This document shows, piece after piece, positions 53,988 through 62,618 of a DNA stretch of 64,000 nucleotides. This DNA is from Dinghuibacter silviterrae (lineage in GTDB: Bacteria; Bacteroidota; Bacteroidia; Chitinophagales; Chitinophagaceae): contig NZ_SODV01000001.1 in assembly GCF_004366355.1 (NCBI RefSeq), positions 682,001 through 746,000 of the forward strand. Direction: 5' to 3'. The translations under genes and the position numbers were made by a program. Below the pieces are notes generated by a model that did not search any database, was not told the origin of the DNA, and was given only the letters and a program-made list of their open reading frames with translations. The number at the start of each line of letters is the position of its first letter. Positions within the stretch are counted from its first letter, which is position 1.

Positions 53988-55259
53988 TTAATAGTGACAT
54001 TTCTGACATTCGGTACCGCCGATCATCTGGACGGTAACGCTGTCGATCTTATGGTCGCGGATGTCGTTGTGGAACTTCTCGTAGATGCTGTAGAACCCGT
54101 TGTCGGCAAACTGCACCTTCGTCGTGCGGTGACAGTTGATACACCAGCCCATGCTCAGGGGGGCGAACTGGTGAACCTCATCCATTTTCTGGATTTCGCC
54201 GTGGCAGGTCTGGCATTGTACCTTACCCGCGTTGGTGTGCTGGGCGTGGCTGAAGAATACGTGGTCGGGCAGGTTGTGGATGCGGATCCACTCGATGGGA
54301 TGACCCTTGCCCGTATAAGCCCTTGTCTTCGGATCCCAGCCGGCGTAGCTGTATAGCTTTTGGATTTCGGCCGTTCCGTTGACTTCCGTACCATCTTCCC
54401 TGTACAGCTGACCGGCGGTGCCCGAGTACTCGCTGATGTTCATGTGGCAGTTCATACACACATTGACAGAGGGGATGTTGGCGTGCTTGCCGGTGGTAGC
54501 GAAGCTATGGCAGTACAGACAGCTGATCTGGTTGACCCCTGCGTGTACTTTATGGGAGTAAAAGATGGGTTGTTCCGGTTGGTAGCCCTGCTGACGGCCC
54601 AAACCGATCGCGCCCTGCACCAGGTAGTAGCCGCCGATCATAAAGAGGACAACCACGACAAGCGCGATATACGCCTTGTTCCTATAGAACGGAACGGGTT
54701 CCCCGCGCCGGATGCCTTCCTTGTCGTCGCTCAGCTTGCGGAGGTTGCTGTTCACCTGGAGAAGGATCAGGGCAATCACCGCGAGGACCAGGGTCATGAT
54801 GCCGAACAGCAGGGAATTGTTGCTGCCGCCCTCACCGGTCGTCGTGGTCGTCGTTGTACCGCCTCCGCCTGGGGTCGATACCGGCTTGTCCTGCTCGCCC
54901 CGGATATACGCCAGGATATCGTCGACGTCCTTGTCCGTAAAATCGGAAAAGACGTTCATCGCGACTTTATACTGATCTTTTAGGGCAACGGCATAAGGAT
55001 AACCGCTGGCCAAAACCTGGGCGTTGTTCCTAATCCACGCATGCAATTCCTTTTTGTCCGGCCAACGGTCTTCTACGTGCGCCAGGGCGGGCCCTGTTAC
55101 CACCTTATTGATGGCGTGGCAGGAAGTACAGTTGGATTGGAACAATGTCTTTCCCTTGGAGGCATCCTGGGCGTGGACATTGCCGACCAAAAAAAGACAA
55201 CCAACCAGTAATGCTGCGAGAGATTTTTGTAGGATAGTACGATCTTGGAACATAAACAC
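53988..55259 (-). CDS. actA: Alternative complex III subunit ActA (multihaem cytochrome c)
   Basis: 423 residues (ATG at 55259 or 55253). After the signal peptide comes a cytochrome c domain with CTSCH (residues about 43-47), a membrane helix (LLFGIMTLVLAVIALILLQV), a second helix, and a pentahaem part with CLYCH, CMNCH, CQTCH, CINCH and CQKCH, so six haem c sites in total. First gene of the respiratory operon. Confidence 0.95.
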   Translation of the reverse strand: MFMFQDRTILQKSLAALLVGCLFLVGNVHAQDASKGKTLFQSNCTSCHAINKVVTGPALAHVEDRWPDKKELHAWIRNNAQVLASGYPYAVALKDQYKVAMNVFSDFTDKDVDDILAYIRGEQDKPVSTPGGGGTTTTTTTGEGGSNNSLLFGIMTLVLAVIALILLQVNSNLRKLSDDKEGIRRGEPVPFYRNKAYIALVVVVLFMIGGYYLVQGAIGLGRQQGYQPEQPIFYSHKVHAGVNQISCLYCHSFATTGKHANIPSVNVCMNCHMNISEYSGTAGQLYREDGTEVNGTAEIQKLYSYAGWDPKTRAYTGKGHPIEWIRIHNLPDHVFFSHAQHTNAGKVQCQTCHGEIQKMDEVHQFAPLSMGWCINCHRTTKVQFADNGFYSIYEKFHNDIRDHKIDSVTVQMIGGTECQKCHY

Positions 55260-55299
55260 TTGAATCGTAAAGAATTTGGAATATTTCCGATACGCTGTG

Positions 55300-55307
55300 C
55301 AAAATTA
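55300..55307 (-). promoter_or_regulatory. Candidate -7 element TAATTTTG of the act-cta operon
   Basis: Minus-strand TAATTTTG lies 40 nt upstream of the actA start, giving a short leader. An upstream TTTG is only 14 nt away instead of 19, so the assignment is weak. Confidence 0.35.
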
Positions 55308-55533
55308 GGGGACGATGTTGACAAACTATTCACATATTTTAAAAAAAATTTATTCAGTGTTCATGCGGGTTTCAGCGGATTTTTTGGATTTACATAAGCA
55401 ATTTGTCCTATTCGTGCAAAGGCATTTTCCGACGTTTCTATGACGAATGAACGACCGTTTCATGACGATTTTCCGACGTGATCGTGACAATTAAATGACA
55501 ATATTTTTACAAACCGCGTACAACAGACGATCC

Positions 55534-55541
55534 TAGTTTTG
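55534..55541 (+). promoter_or_regulatory. -7 element TAGTTTTG of purN
   Basis: TAGTTTTG ends 4 nt before the purN ATG (55546). No clear -33 box upstream. Confidence 0.5.
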
Positions 55542-55545
55542 CCCG

Positions 55546-56112
55546 ATGATTAACATTGCGATTTTTGCATCCGGTTCCGGGACAAACGCCCAAAAGATTA
55601 TCGACCACTTCCGGGATCATCCCCGCATCCGGGTTTCCCTGGTCGTTTGCAATAAACCGGGGGCCGGTGTCCTGGCCATCGCGGCCGCCGCCAGCATCGA
55701 CACCCTACTGATCGAACGTGACCGCTTTTTCAGGGGTGACACTTATCTTCCCGAACTCATTGACCATCAAATAGCTTGGATTATCCTGGCGGGCTTTTTA
55801 TGGAAAGTACCCGCCCCCCTGATCGCTGCCTTTCCTTCCCACATCATCAATATCCACCCCGCCCTTCTGCCCAAATACGGCGGCAAGGGCATGTACGGTC
55901 ACTTCGTCCACGAAGCCGTGGTCGCCGCCGGTGACCCCGTCAGCGGGATCACCATCCACCTGGTCGACGAACAATACGACCATGGCACCCATCTTTTCCA
56001 GGCTACCTGCGACCTTACGCCCGAGGATACACCTGCTACCGTGGCGGCTAAGGTGTTGGCGTTGGAGCACCGGTATTTTCCGGAGGTGATAGAGAAGACG
56101 GTCCTCGGATAG
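55546..56112 (+). CDS. purN: Phosphoribosylglycinamide formyltransferase
   Basis: 188 residues with FASGSGTNAQKI at the start and the catalytic block INIHPALLPKYGGKGMYG (Asn and His) and HLVDEQYDHG (Asp). It transfers a formyl group from formyl-THF to GAR in purine synthesis. Confidence 0.96.
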   Translation: MINIAIFASGSGTNAQKIIDHFRDHPRIRVSLVVCNKPGAGVLAIAAAASIDTLLIERDRFFRGDTYLPELIDHQIAWIILAGFLWKVPAPLIAAFPSHIINIHPALLPKYGGKGMYGHFVHEAVVAAGDPVSGITIHLVDEQYDHGTHLFQATCDLTPEDTPATVAAKVLALEHRYFPEVIEKTVLG

Positions 56113-56129
56113 CAGACCTTTGGCGCCGT

Positions 56130-56157
56130 GGCGCCCGCGGCCTCGCGGCGCCTTTTA
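56130..56157 (+). terminator. Terminator between purN and the E1 dehydrogenase gene
   Basis: GGCGCCCGCG (56130-56139) pairs, with one bulged C, with CGCGGCGCC (56144-56152), loop GCCT, followed by TTTTAAT. It lies between two convergent genes and can serve purN. Confidence 0.55.
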
Positions 56158-58239
56158 ATACGCCAGCAACCGTTCGACCGCCTCTGCCAGCCTGGCCTTG
56201 GCGAGAAACTGCCGCTCCAGCTCCACCCGGAACGGCACCGGCGTATCCAGCGAAGCGCACCGTATCACCGGCGCGTCAAGCAGGTCGAAACAATGCTCCG
56301 CAATCCAGGCCGACACCTCCGCCCCCACCCCGCCCGTCAGGGTCGCTTCGTGAAGGACCAGCACCTTCCCGGTCCGGGCGACAGAGGCCCGGATAGCGTC
56401 GACATCCAAGGGCAGTAACGTCCGCAGGTCGAGAAGATCGACCGACACGTCGGGCCGCCCCTGCATATACTCCAGGGCCCAGTGGACACCCGCCCCGTAG
56501 GTGATGATGCTGATTTCGGACCCCGTAACCACCGCCCGCGCCCGCCCGATCTCCAACGCGTACGCCTCGGCCGGGAGCTCTCCGCTGACGCTCCGGTACA
56601 ACGCTTTATGCTCGAAAAAAAGGACCGGGTTGGGGTCATTGAAGGCGGCGATCAACAGCCCCTTGGCGTCATAAGGCGTGGAGGGATATACGACCTTGAG
56701 ACCCGGTACGTGGGTGAACCAGGCTTCGGTACTCTGGGAATGGAAGGGACCGGCACCCACCCCGCCCCCGGTCGGCAGGCGGACGACGACGTCGGCCGGC
56801 TGGCCCCAACGGTAGTGGATCTTGGCGAGGTTATTGACGATCTGGTTGAATCCCACGCTGACAAAGTCCGCAAACTGCATCTCCACCATGGACTTAAACC
56901 CTTCCAGGCTCAGCCCAAGGGCGGCCCCTAAGATGGCGCTTTCACAAAGCGGGGTATTCCGCACCCGGTCCCGGCCAAAGGTTTGGACAAAGCCCTCGGT
57001 GATCTTGAAAGCCCCGCCGTATTCGGCGATGTCCTGGCCCATCAGGACCAGGTTGGGGTGGCCTTCCATGGACTGGCGCAGGCCTTCGGAGATGGCGTCG
57101 ATAAAGCGCTTGGAGCGGCCTTCCGCAGGCGGGCTATCCACGCCGCGGTCGGGGGCGGCGGCAGCAGGGGCCGCATCCGGCGTCAGGCTTACACCTGCCG
57201 GGATCGCAGCGACCGGGGCACCGACAATCGTGGTCGGGACCACGGCCTCGACCGCAACGGCCGGCGCATACACATCCGCCAGCTCCGCAGCAGCAGGCGC
57301 CAGGCTATCGTCACCGGAGGCGGCGGCCGCCAGCTCCCGCTCTATATATTCTTTGATCTCCCCCCGGATCCGGTCCACGCCCGAAGCATCCAGCACACCG
57401 GCGGAAAGAAGAAACTGTTCATAATTCGCTACGGGATCCTTTGATGTCCACTCCGCAAACAACTCCGGCGGCACGTATTTGGTCCCGCTGGCCTCTTCAT
57501 GCCCCCGCATCCGGAAGGTCATACACTCGACCAGGTAGGGCTTTTGCTCCCGGATACAGTATTCCCGGACGCCTTGTATGGTATCCAGGACAGTAAGGAC
57601 GTTGTTCCCGTCGATGGTCACGCCTTCCATCCCGTACCCTTTGGCCCGGTCGGCCAGTTGGGCGCAACGGTATTGCTCCCGGACAGGGGTACTCAGACCG
57701 TAGCCGTTGTTTTCGATGATAAAAATGACCGGGAGGTCCCAGACCGCCGCCACGTTCAGGGCTTCGTGAAAGTCGCCTTCGCTCGTCCCCCCATCCCCGC
57801 AAAAGGCCAGGGATACTTTGGGCGCTCCCTGTAGCCGGTGCGCCAGGGCCGTGCCGTCCGCCACCGCCATCTGGGGTCCGAGGTGGGAGATCATCCCACA
57901 TATATGGTGCTCCCTGCTGCCAAAGTGAAAGCTTCTTTCCCGTCCCCGGCTGTAGCCGTCGGGTTGCCCTTCCCATTGGTGGAACAATTTTGACAAGGGC
58001 ATTTCCCGGGTGGTAAACACGCCCAGGTTCCGGTGCAGGGGCATGATCCATTCGTCCGGTTCCAGCGCGAGGCTCGCGCCCACCGCAATGGCTTCCTGGC
58101 CGATGCCGCTAAACCATTTGCTGATTTTACCCTGCCGGAGCAGGATCAGCATCTTCTCCTCGATCATCCGGGGCAACACGAGCGCGCGGTACGTCCGGAC
58201 CAGCGCTTCATCCGACCAGTGCTTGCGGTCAAAAAACAT
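56155..58239 (-). CDS. Thiamine-dependent 2-oxoacid dehydrogenase E1, alpha and beta subunits fused
   Basis: 694 residues. Alpha part (1 to about 325) has the TPP motif GDGGTSEGDFHEALNVAA and then ENNGYGLSTP; a linker rich in Ala, Val and Pro (about 325-385) joins it to the beta part (from SKRFIDAISEGLRQSM; VRLPTGGGVGAGPFHSQSTE, LRTLLPLDVDAI). The fused form is common in Bacteroidota and usually acts on branched-chain 2-oxoacids with E2 and E3. Which acid is used cannot be fixed from sequence. Confidence 0.9.
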   Translation of the reverse strand: MFFDRKHWSDEALVRTYRALVLPRMIEEKMLILLRQGKISKWFSGIGQEAIAVGASLALEPDEWIMPLHRNLGVFTTREMPLSKLFHQWEGQPDGYSRGRERSFHFGSREHHICGMISHLGPQMAVADGTALAHRLQGAPKVSLAFCGDGGTSEGDFHEALNVAAVWDLPVIFIIENNGYGLSTPVREQYRCAQLADRAKGYGMEGVTIDGNNVLTVLDTIQGVREYCIREQKPYLVECMTFRMRGHEEASGTKYVPPELFAEWTSKDPVANYEQFLLSAGVLDASGVDRIRGEIKEYIERELAAAASGDDSLAPAAAELADVYAPAVAVEAVVPTTIVGAPVAAIPAGVSLTPDAAPAAAAPDRGVDSPPAEGRSKRFIDAISEGLRQSMEGHPNLVLMGQDIAEYGGAFKITEGFVQTFGRDRVRNTPLCESAILGAALGLSLEGFKSMVEMQFADFVSVGFNQIVNNLAKIHYRWGQPADVVVRLPTGGGVGAGPFHSQSTEAWFTHVPGLKVVYPSTPYDAKGLLIAAFNDPNPVLFFEHKALYRSVSGELPAEAYALEIGRARAVVTGSEISIITYGAGVHWALEYMQGRPDVSVDLLDLRTLLPLDVDAIRASVARTGKVLVLHEATLTGGVGAEVSAWIAEHCFDLLDAPVIRCASLDTPVPFRVELERQFLAKARLAEAVERLLAY

Positions 58240-58259
58240 ATAGCATCAACGTTTTTGAG

Positions 58260-58280
58260 GCGCGGCGGCGAGCGCCGCGC
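58260..58280 (-). terminator. Hairpin between the holin-like and E1 genes
   Basis: GCGCGGCG/CGCCGCGC, 8-bp stem with 5-nt loop (58260-58267 with 58273-58280) directly after the holin-like stop. There is no T run, so it may only be a transcript-stabilising or attenuating hairpin. Confidence 0.4.
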
Positions 58281-58283
58281 GGG

Positions 58284-58643
58284 CTATTCCGACTTGTGTT
58301 CCTGCTGCTTCTCCAACCCGTCGAAAAACGACAGAATCACCGACAGCAAAATACTGAAGACGAGGGCCCACCAAAAATTATCAATATGGAAGCCGTGTAC
58401 AAAATAGGCGTCGAGCAATATGATGCCGGCGTTGATGACGAAGAGGAACAAACCAAAGGTGACCAGGGTCGCCGGAAGGGTGAGGAAGATCAAAATGGGA
58501 CGGATAAATGCATTCAACACGGCCAGGACCAGCGCCACTATGATGGCCGTCCAGTAGGAGTCGATTTTGACCCCCGGTAGCAAACGCGCCAACCCGAGGA
58601 TCACCGCTGCCGTGAAGAATATCTTGAGAATGAACTTCACCAT
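58284..58643 (-). CDS. Holin-like superfamily IV membrane protein
   Basis: 119 residues, four membrane helices (LGLARLLPGVKIDSYWTAII, VLAVLNAFIRPILIFLTLPA, VTFGLFLFVINAGIILLDAY, ALVFSILLSVILSFFDGL), typical of the phage-holin-superfamily IV proteins found in most Bacteroidota chromosomes. No other phage gene is nearby, so not a prophage remnant. Confidence 0.85.
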   Translation of the reverse strand: MVKFILKIFFTAAVILGLARLLPGVKIDSYWTAIIVALVLAVLNAFIRPILIFLTLPATLVTFGLFLFVINAGIILLDAYFVHGFHIDNFWWALVFSILLSVILSFFDGLEKQQEHKSE

Positions 58644-58684
58644 GCGGTGAATGTAACAATAAACGTGCTAATCGCCAACGTTGA

Positions 58685-58772
58685 GTTGCGGCGGCGGGCT
58701 AAAAGGACAAATTAGCCCGCCGCCGCAACACCGCTTATGATGGCCCTTCGGGCAGGGCGCCGGTGGCGCCCT
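58685..58772 (+). repeat. Dispersed palindromic element, copy D
   Basis: Perfect 18-bp stem (58685-58702 with 58712-58729), loop AAGGACAAA, tail ACCGCTTATGATGGCCCTTC-GGGC with UUCG hairpin (58743-58753) and AGGGCGCC/GGCGCCCT (58754-58772). It abuts the stop codon of the M16 gene (58773). Confidence 0.75.
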
Positions 58773-60053
58773 TTAGACCACTATCAGCTCATAAAACCGC
58801 TCCGGCACCAGGTACTTCTGTGCCAGCTCCTGCAGTTCCGCGGCGGTGATCGTTTTGGTGATCTCCACCGCCCTGTCGAAATAGCCGGTGTCCAATCCAT
58901 GCAGGATGATGTTTTTCCAGCGCCCGATGATTTGAAAGGGACCGTCCAGGTCACCCAGCAAGGTGCCGATCATATAATTGCGCACGAGGTGAAGCTCTTC
59001 TTCCTCCACGGGCTCCTCGCGCAGCCGTTCCATTTCGTGGTATACTTCTTTGACGGCGGCTTCGCTGACGTCCCGGCCGGCTTCCGTCGAAATCATCCAG
59101 GCGCCTACATTGGTAAACCCCTGCAGGTAGCTGTGGATCCCGTAGGTATAGCCCTTTTCTTCCCGGATATTGCTCATCAGCCGGGACCCGAAATATCCTC
59201 CGAAGACGGTATTCAGCACCTGCACTTTGGAGAAGTCGGGGTGGTGTTTGTCCGGAAAAGGACTGGCGATCCGGATCGCCCCTTGTATCCCTTCGGGGTC
59301 GTTGACCAGATGGGACACCCTTTCGGTAGCGGGGTGTATGGCAAAATCCCGGCGCGCGACCGGCGCCGAAGACAGGCTCAGGTCCCCGAAGTTGCGTTCC
59401 AGCAGGCTGTCTATATCCGCGGGTACCCGGCCTGCCACAAAGATGCGGCAGCGGCCGTGGACGTAGTGGCGTTGGTAAAAATCCACCAACAGGTCCCGGT
59501 GAAGGGCTGCGTATCCTTCCGGCGTGCTAAACCGGCCGTACGGATGGTCCTGGCCGAAAAGCGATACGTCGATCAAACGGCCCGCCACGAAATCCGGTTT
59601 TTTGAGGTTCACCGCCAGGCGTTGGAGCATGTTCTGACGATAGGTGTTCAGCTCTTCATCCGGGAAGGTGCATTCGGTAAGGATCTCCCGCATCACCGGC
59701 AAGAGCTCGCCCAGGTTTTTTGTAAGGGTATGCAACACGAGGTTACCCGTATCCCCGTAACAGTGCCGGTTCAGGTAGGCCCCATAGTATTCGAAGTGTT
59801 CGTTGAGGGCAAAGGCATTCTTTCCTGCGGTTCCGTTTTTCAGCAGGTAATTGGTCGAAGCCGCGACCAGCGCCTGGTTTTCAAAGGCGTTGCCCGCATC
59901 AAAAACCATTTCCATCTGGAGCACATCCTGGGGACCTGCATCCACCGCATAGACCTCCACCCCGTTGGTCAAACGGAAAAAGCGGTAGGGTTTCAGGGAC
60001 AGGCTATAATCGACGGCGTCTTTCAGCCGGGGGGCTTGCGTTCTATTGAGCAT
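58773..60053 (-). CDS. M16-family peptidase-like protein without the zinc motif
   Basis: 426 residues of the insulinase/processing-peptidase fold. At the place of HxxEH it reads ASTNYLLKNG, so the zinc motif is lost and it is probably the inactive partner in a heterodimer. The active partner is the next upstream gene, with an 11-bp overlap. Confidence 0.88.
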   Translation of the reverse strand: MLNRTQAPRLKDAVDYSLSLKPYRFFRLTNGVEVYAVDAGPQDVLQMEMVFDAGNAFENQALVAASTNYLLKNGTAGKNAFALNEHFEYYGAYLNRHCYGDTGNLVLHTLTKNLGELLPVMREILTECTFPDEELNTYRQNMLQRLAVNLKKPDFVAGRLIDVSLFGQDHPYGRFSTPEGYAALHRDLLVDFYQRHYVHGRCRIFVAGRVPADIDSLLERNFGDLSLSSAPVARRDFAIHPATERVSHLVNDPEGIQGAIRIASPFPDKHHPDFSKVQVLNTVFGGYFGSRLMSNIREEKGYTYGIHSYLQGFTNVGAWMISTEAGRDVSEAAVKEVYHEMERLREEPVEEEELHLVRNYMIGTLLGDLDGPFQIIGRWKNIILHGLDTGYFDRAVEITKTITAAELQELAQKYLVPERFYELIVV

Positions 60054-61278
60054 GGTAGTAAAGAGTATTGCTGTTCTCTGGCGTAAAGACCGTCCGGGCC
60101 TCCTCCAGGAGGGCGCCGGCTTCCACAGCCCGGTATTTGTCCAGTTCCTGATTCATCTGTGCGGCGTCCCCCAAAAGTTCGTAAAACGCCAGGCTGGCGG
60201 CCCGGTTGGTGACGGTCATGTCCTCAAAGGCAATCATGCTTTCCGTCTTGTTCTTGACCTTTTCCAGCTCCCTGGCAGGTACCACGTCTTCCCTGACTTT
60301 TGCGAGGACTTCTTCCACCGCGGCTTCGGCCGTCTCCAGCGAAACGCCCTTGACCAGCTTTCCTTCTATGGTCACCAGGCCGGGGTCCATGGTACCGAAG
60401 TGATAACACTCGATATTGCTGAAAAGCTTTTGCTCCTTCACGAGCGCCTGGTAGAGACGGGAGGAAGCACCCCCGCCCAGGACCTCGGTGAGCAAATCCA
60501 CCGCGTGGTAGCGGGTGCTGGTCCGGCCGGGCATATGCCAGGATTTATAAAAGGCGTCCAGGGGAACCTTGGCCTCCACCGATGCACGTCTGGCCTCCCG
60601 CTGTATAGGTTCCTGGGGTACCTCGCGGACATAGGGCGTTCCGCCGGGGATGGGGCCAAACCACTTTTCACCCAACCGGCGAACTTCGTCGGCGGTCACT
60701 TTTCCCGCCACCACAAGGATCGCATTGACGGGCAGATAGTGGGCGAAAAAAAAGCGTTTTACATCCTCCAGGGTGGCATTTTCGATATGGCTTAGCTCCT
60801 TGCCGATGGTCATCCACCGGTAGGGATGTACTTTGTACGCCATCTCCCGCATCTTCATCCAGGCGTCCCCGTAAGGCTTATTCAGGTAGTGCTCTTTAAA
60901 CTCCTCGGAGACCACCTTACGCTGTACTTCCAGGCTGTCCGGGCTGAACGCCAGGCTCAGCATACGATCGCTTTCCAGCCAGAAGGCCGTTTCCAGGTTG
61001 TCCGCCGGCAGCTGCAGGTAATAGTTGGTCAGGTCGTTGGTGGTATAGGCATTATTTTCTCCACCCGCCCGTTGCAGGGGCTCGTCATAGTCCGGGATGT
61101 TCACCGACCCTCCAAACATCAGGTGTTCGAAAAGGTGGGCAAAACCCGTTTTGTCCGGGTTTTCATCCCTCGCCCCCACGTCGTAGAGGACATTCATCAC
61201 GGCCATGGGCGTAGAAGCGTCTTCATGTACCAGAACCCGGAGTCCGTTGGACAAAACGAAGCGGCTGAAGTGGATCAT
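60043..61278 (-). CDS. M16-family zinc metallopeptidase (active subunit)
   Basis: Start at MIHFSRFVLSNG (61278), because a TACCTTTG promoter box at 61292-61285 overlaps the alternative ATG (61287). 411 residues with the inverted zinc motif HLFEH (48-52) and the downstream Glu region. Together with the inactive partner it forms an M16B-type peptidase. Confidence 0.93.
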   Translation of the reverse strand: MIHFSRFVLSNGLRVLVHEDASTPMAVMNVLYDVGARDENPDKTGFAHLFEHLMFGGSVNIPDYDEPLQRAGGENNAYTTNDLTNYYLQLPADNLETAFWLESDRMLSLAFSPDSLEVQRKVVSEEFKEHYLNKPYGDAWMKMREMAYKVHPYRWMTIGKELSHIENATLEDVKRFFFAHYLPVNAILVVAGKVTADEVRRLGEKWFGPIPGGTPYVREVPQEPIQREARRASVEAKVPLDAFYKSWHMPGRTSTRYHAVDLLTEVLGGGASSRLYQALVKEQKLFSNIECYHFGTMDPGLVTIEGKLVKGVSLETAEAAVEEVLAKVREDVVPARELEKVKNKTESMIAFEDMTVTNRAASLAFYELLGDAAQMNQELDKYRAVEAGALLEEARTVFTPENSNTLYYHAQ

Positions 61279-61284
61279 AGTCCG

Positions 61285-61292
61285 CAAAGGTA
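61285..61292 (-). promoter_or_regulatory. -7 element TACCTTTG of the M16 operon
   Basis: Minus-strand TACCTTTG ends 6 nt before the ATG at 61278. Confidence 0.55.
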
Positions 61293-61298
61293 CGCTTC

Positions 61299-62507
61299 TC
61301 AGGAGATCTTCCGGATCTTTAAGGTGATCAATTGCGGCTGTCCGTCCCTGAATACGATCAGCCGGATCTTGTTCCCCGCATTCTGGAGAAGGTTTTTATA
61401 GACCTGGATATTGTGGGAGAAATTATTGTCCACGGCGAACAACTCGTCCCCCGACTGTATACCGGCCTGGGAAGCCGGGGAATTCTTTTGTACGTCGGTG
61501 ATCATCACGCGTCCCTGGATAAAATAGATGCTCATGCCCGTGTAAGAGTAATCGAACAAGTCCTTATAGTGTCCGTTGGGAACGATGTAGATTTCCCGGA
61601 AGGGATAATTGATCACCAGGTTGAACCGCCTTAGGAGGTCGTTTCCCAACAATCCACCGAGACCGGGATAACCCGTGACGTTGTACTCATCGTCGAGGAT
61701 ATAGGTAGGGACCTGGTGAAATACATAGGGTCCCAGGTGAAGGGCTTTGATGACCGTCAGGGACATCAGCGCCTTTCCACCCAGCCCCTCGGCCTCGGTC
61801 AGAACGGGTTTGTGTTTCCGGTCCAGGATGGCGCTGTCGGCTGTAAAATTCTTGGACATCAGGAAGCAAAGCCCCGCACCGGTATCAAAATAGAAATGAT
61901 CTTCGCACCGGTGGTCGTCCCGGATGGCCAGGGGTATGATGGGAAGCGTCGTGAAATCCGGACGGAGCGTCCAACCGCCCCTGGGATAACGGAACCTGCC
62001 GGGAGAATACACCTTCATCATGAGACTGTCATTGTCCACCTCCAGGATATACTGCCTCAGAAAGCTGTACCCGATGATCCCGTCGATCTGCACCCCGTAC
62101 ACCTCGGACAGGATCTCGTAGTCGTTGGTGTGGAAGTCCATGTTGTCCACGGTCAGGCCCGGCAGGTGGAGGGTTTGATGATAGACATACCGGACGGGTT
62201 TGATGCCGGCAATGCCTTTGACCGTTTTGTCCGACAAAATGGTTTTCAGGTGGTGCCGTTCCGCTGTCAGCGAATCCAGCGAGATGCCCCCGCTTCCGGT
62301 ATCCATAATGAAATTGAGGGTATCCGGGAAGTCGTCGATGGTAGCCCGCACGACCATGATCCCCCCGCTAAACTGCTGGTAGGGAAACCGGGTGATGAAT
62401 TTTGCCGGGGGGAATTCATCTTCTGTCCGGGATTGGGCCACGCACGGATCGACTGCAAGTATCGTCAATAGTGAGATGGAGCAACGGAGCAATAGCCTTG
62501 GCGACAT
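61299..62507 (-). CDS. Retropepsin-like aspartyl protease with a PDZ domain
   Basis: From MSPRLLLRCSISLLTILA (62507) 402 residues with a signal peptide, two Asp-Thr-Gly-type sites (MDTGSGG at 69-73 and FDTGAGLCF about residue 210) and a C-terminal PDZ domain (VQKNSPASQAGIQSGDELFA). Having two active-site motifs in one chain suggests a pepsin-like pseudo-dimer. Exported, role unknown. Confidence 0.88.
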   Translation of the reverse strand: MSPRLLLRCSISLLTILAVDPCVAQSRTEDEFPPAKFITRFPYQQFSGGIMVVRATIDDFPDTLNFIMDTGSGGISLDSLTAERHHLKTILSDKTVKGIAGIKPVRYVYHQTLHLPGLTVDNMDFHTNDYEILSEVYGVQIDGIIGYSFLRQYILEVDNDSLMMKVYSPGRFRYPRGGWTLRPDFTTLPIIPLAIRDDHRCEDHFYFDTGAGLCFLMSKNFTADSAILDRKHKPVLTEAEGLGGKALMSLTVIKALHLGPYVFHQVPTYILDDEYNVTGYPGLGGLLGNDLLRRFNLVINYPFREIYIVPNGHYKDLFDYSYTGMSIYFIQGRVMITDVQKNSPASQAGIQSGDELFAVDNNFSHNIQVYKNLLQNAGNKIRLIVFRDGQPQLITLKIRKIS

Positions 62508-62618
62508 AGCTCTAAAAGTTACATATTTTTTAACGCCGCTCAAAGGATTATTTCACGAATACCTGACTACCTTCAACGGTTGGCCGAAACACGTACCTTT
62601 ACCCCGTAATTACATGCT

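Noticed and set aside
58284-58643. Prophage remnant around the holin-like gene
   Set aside because: Family members are chromosomal in most Bacteroidota and no other phage genes are nearby.
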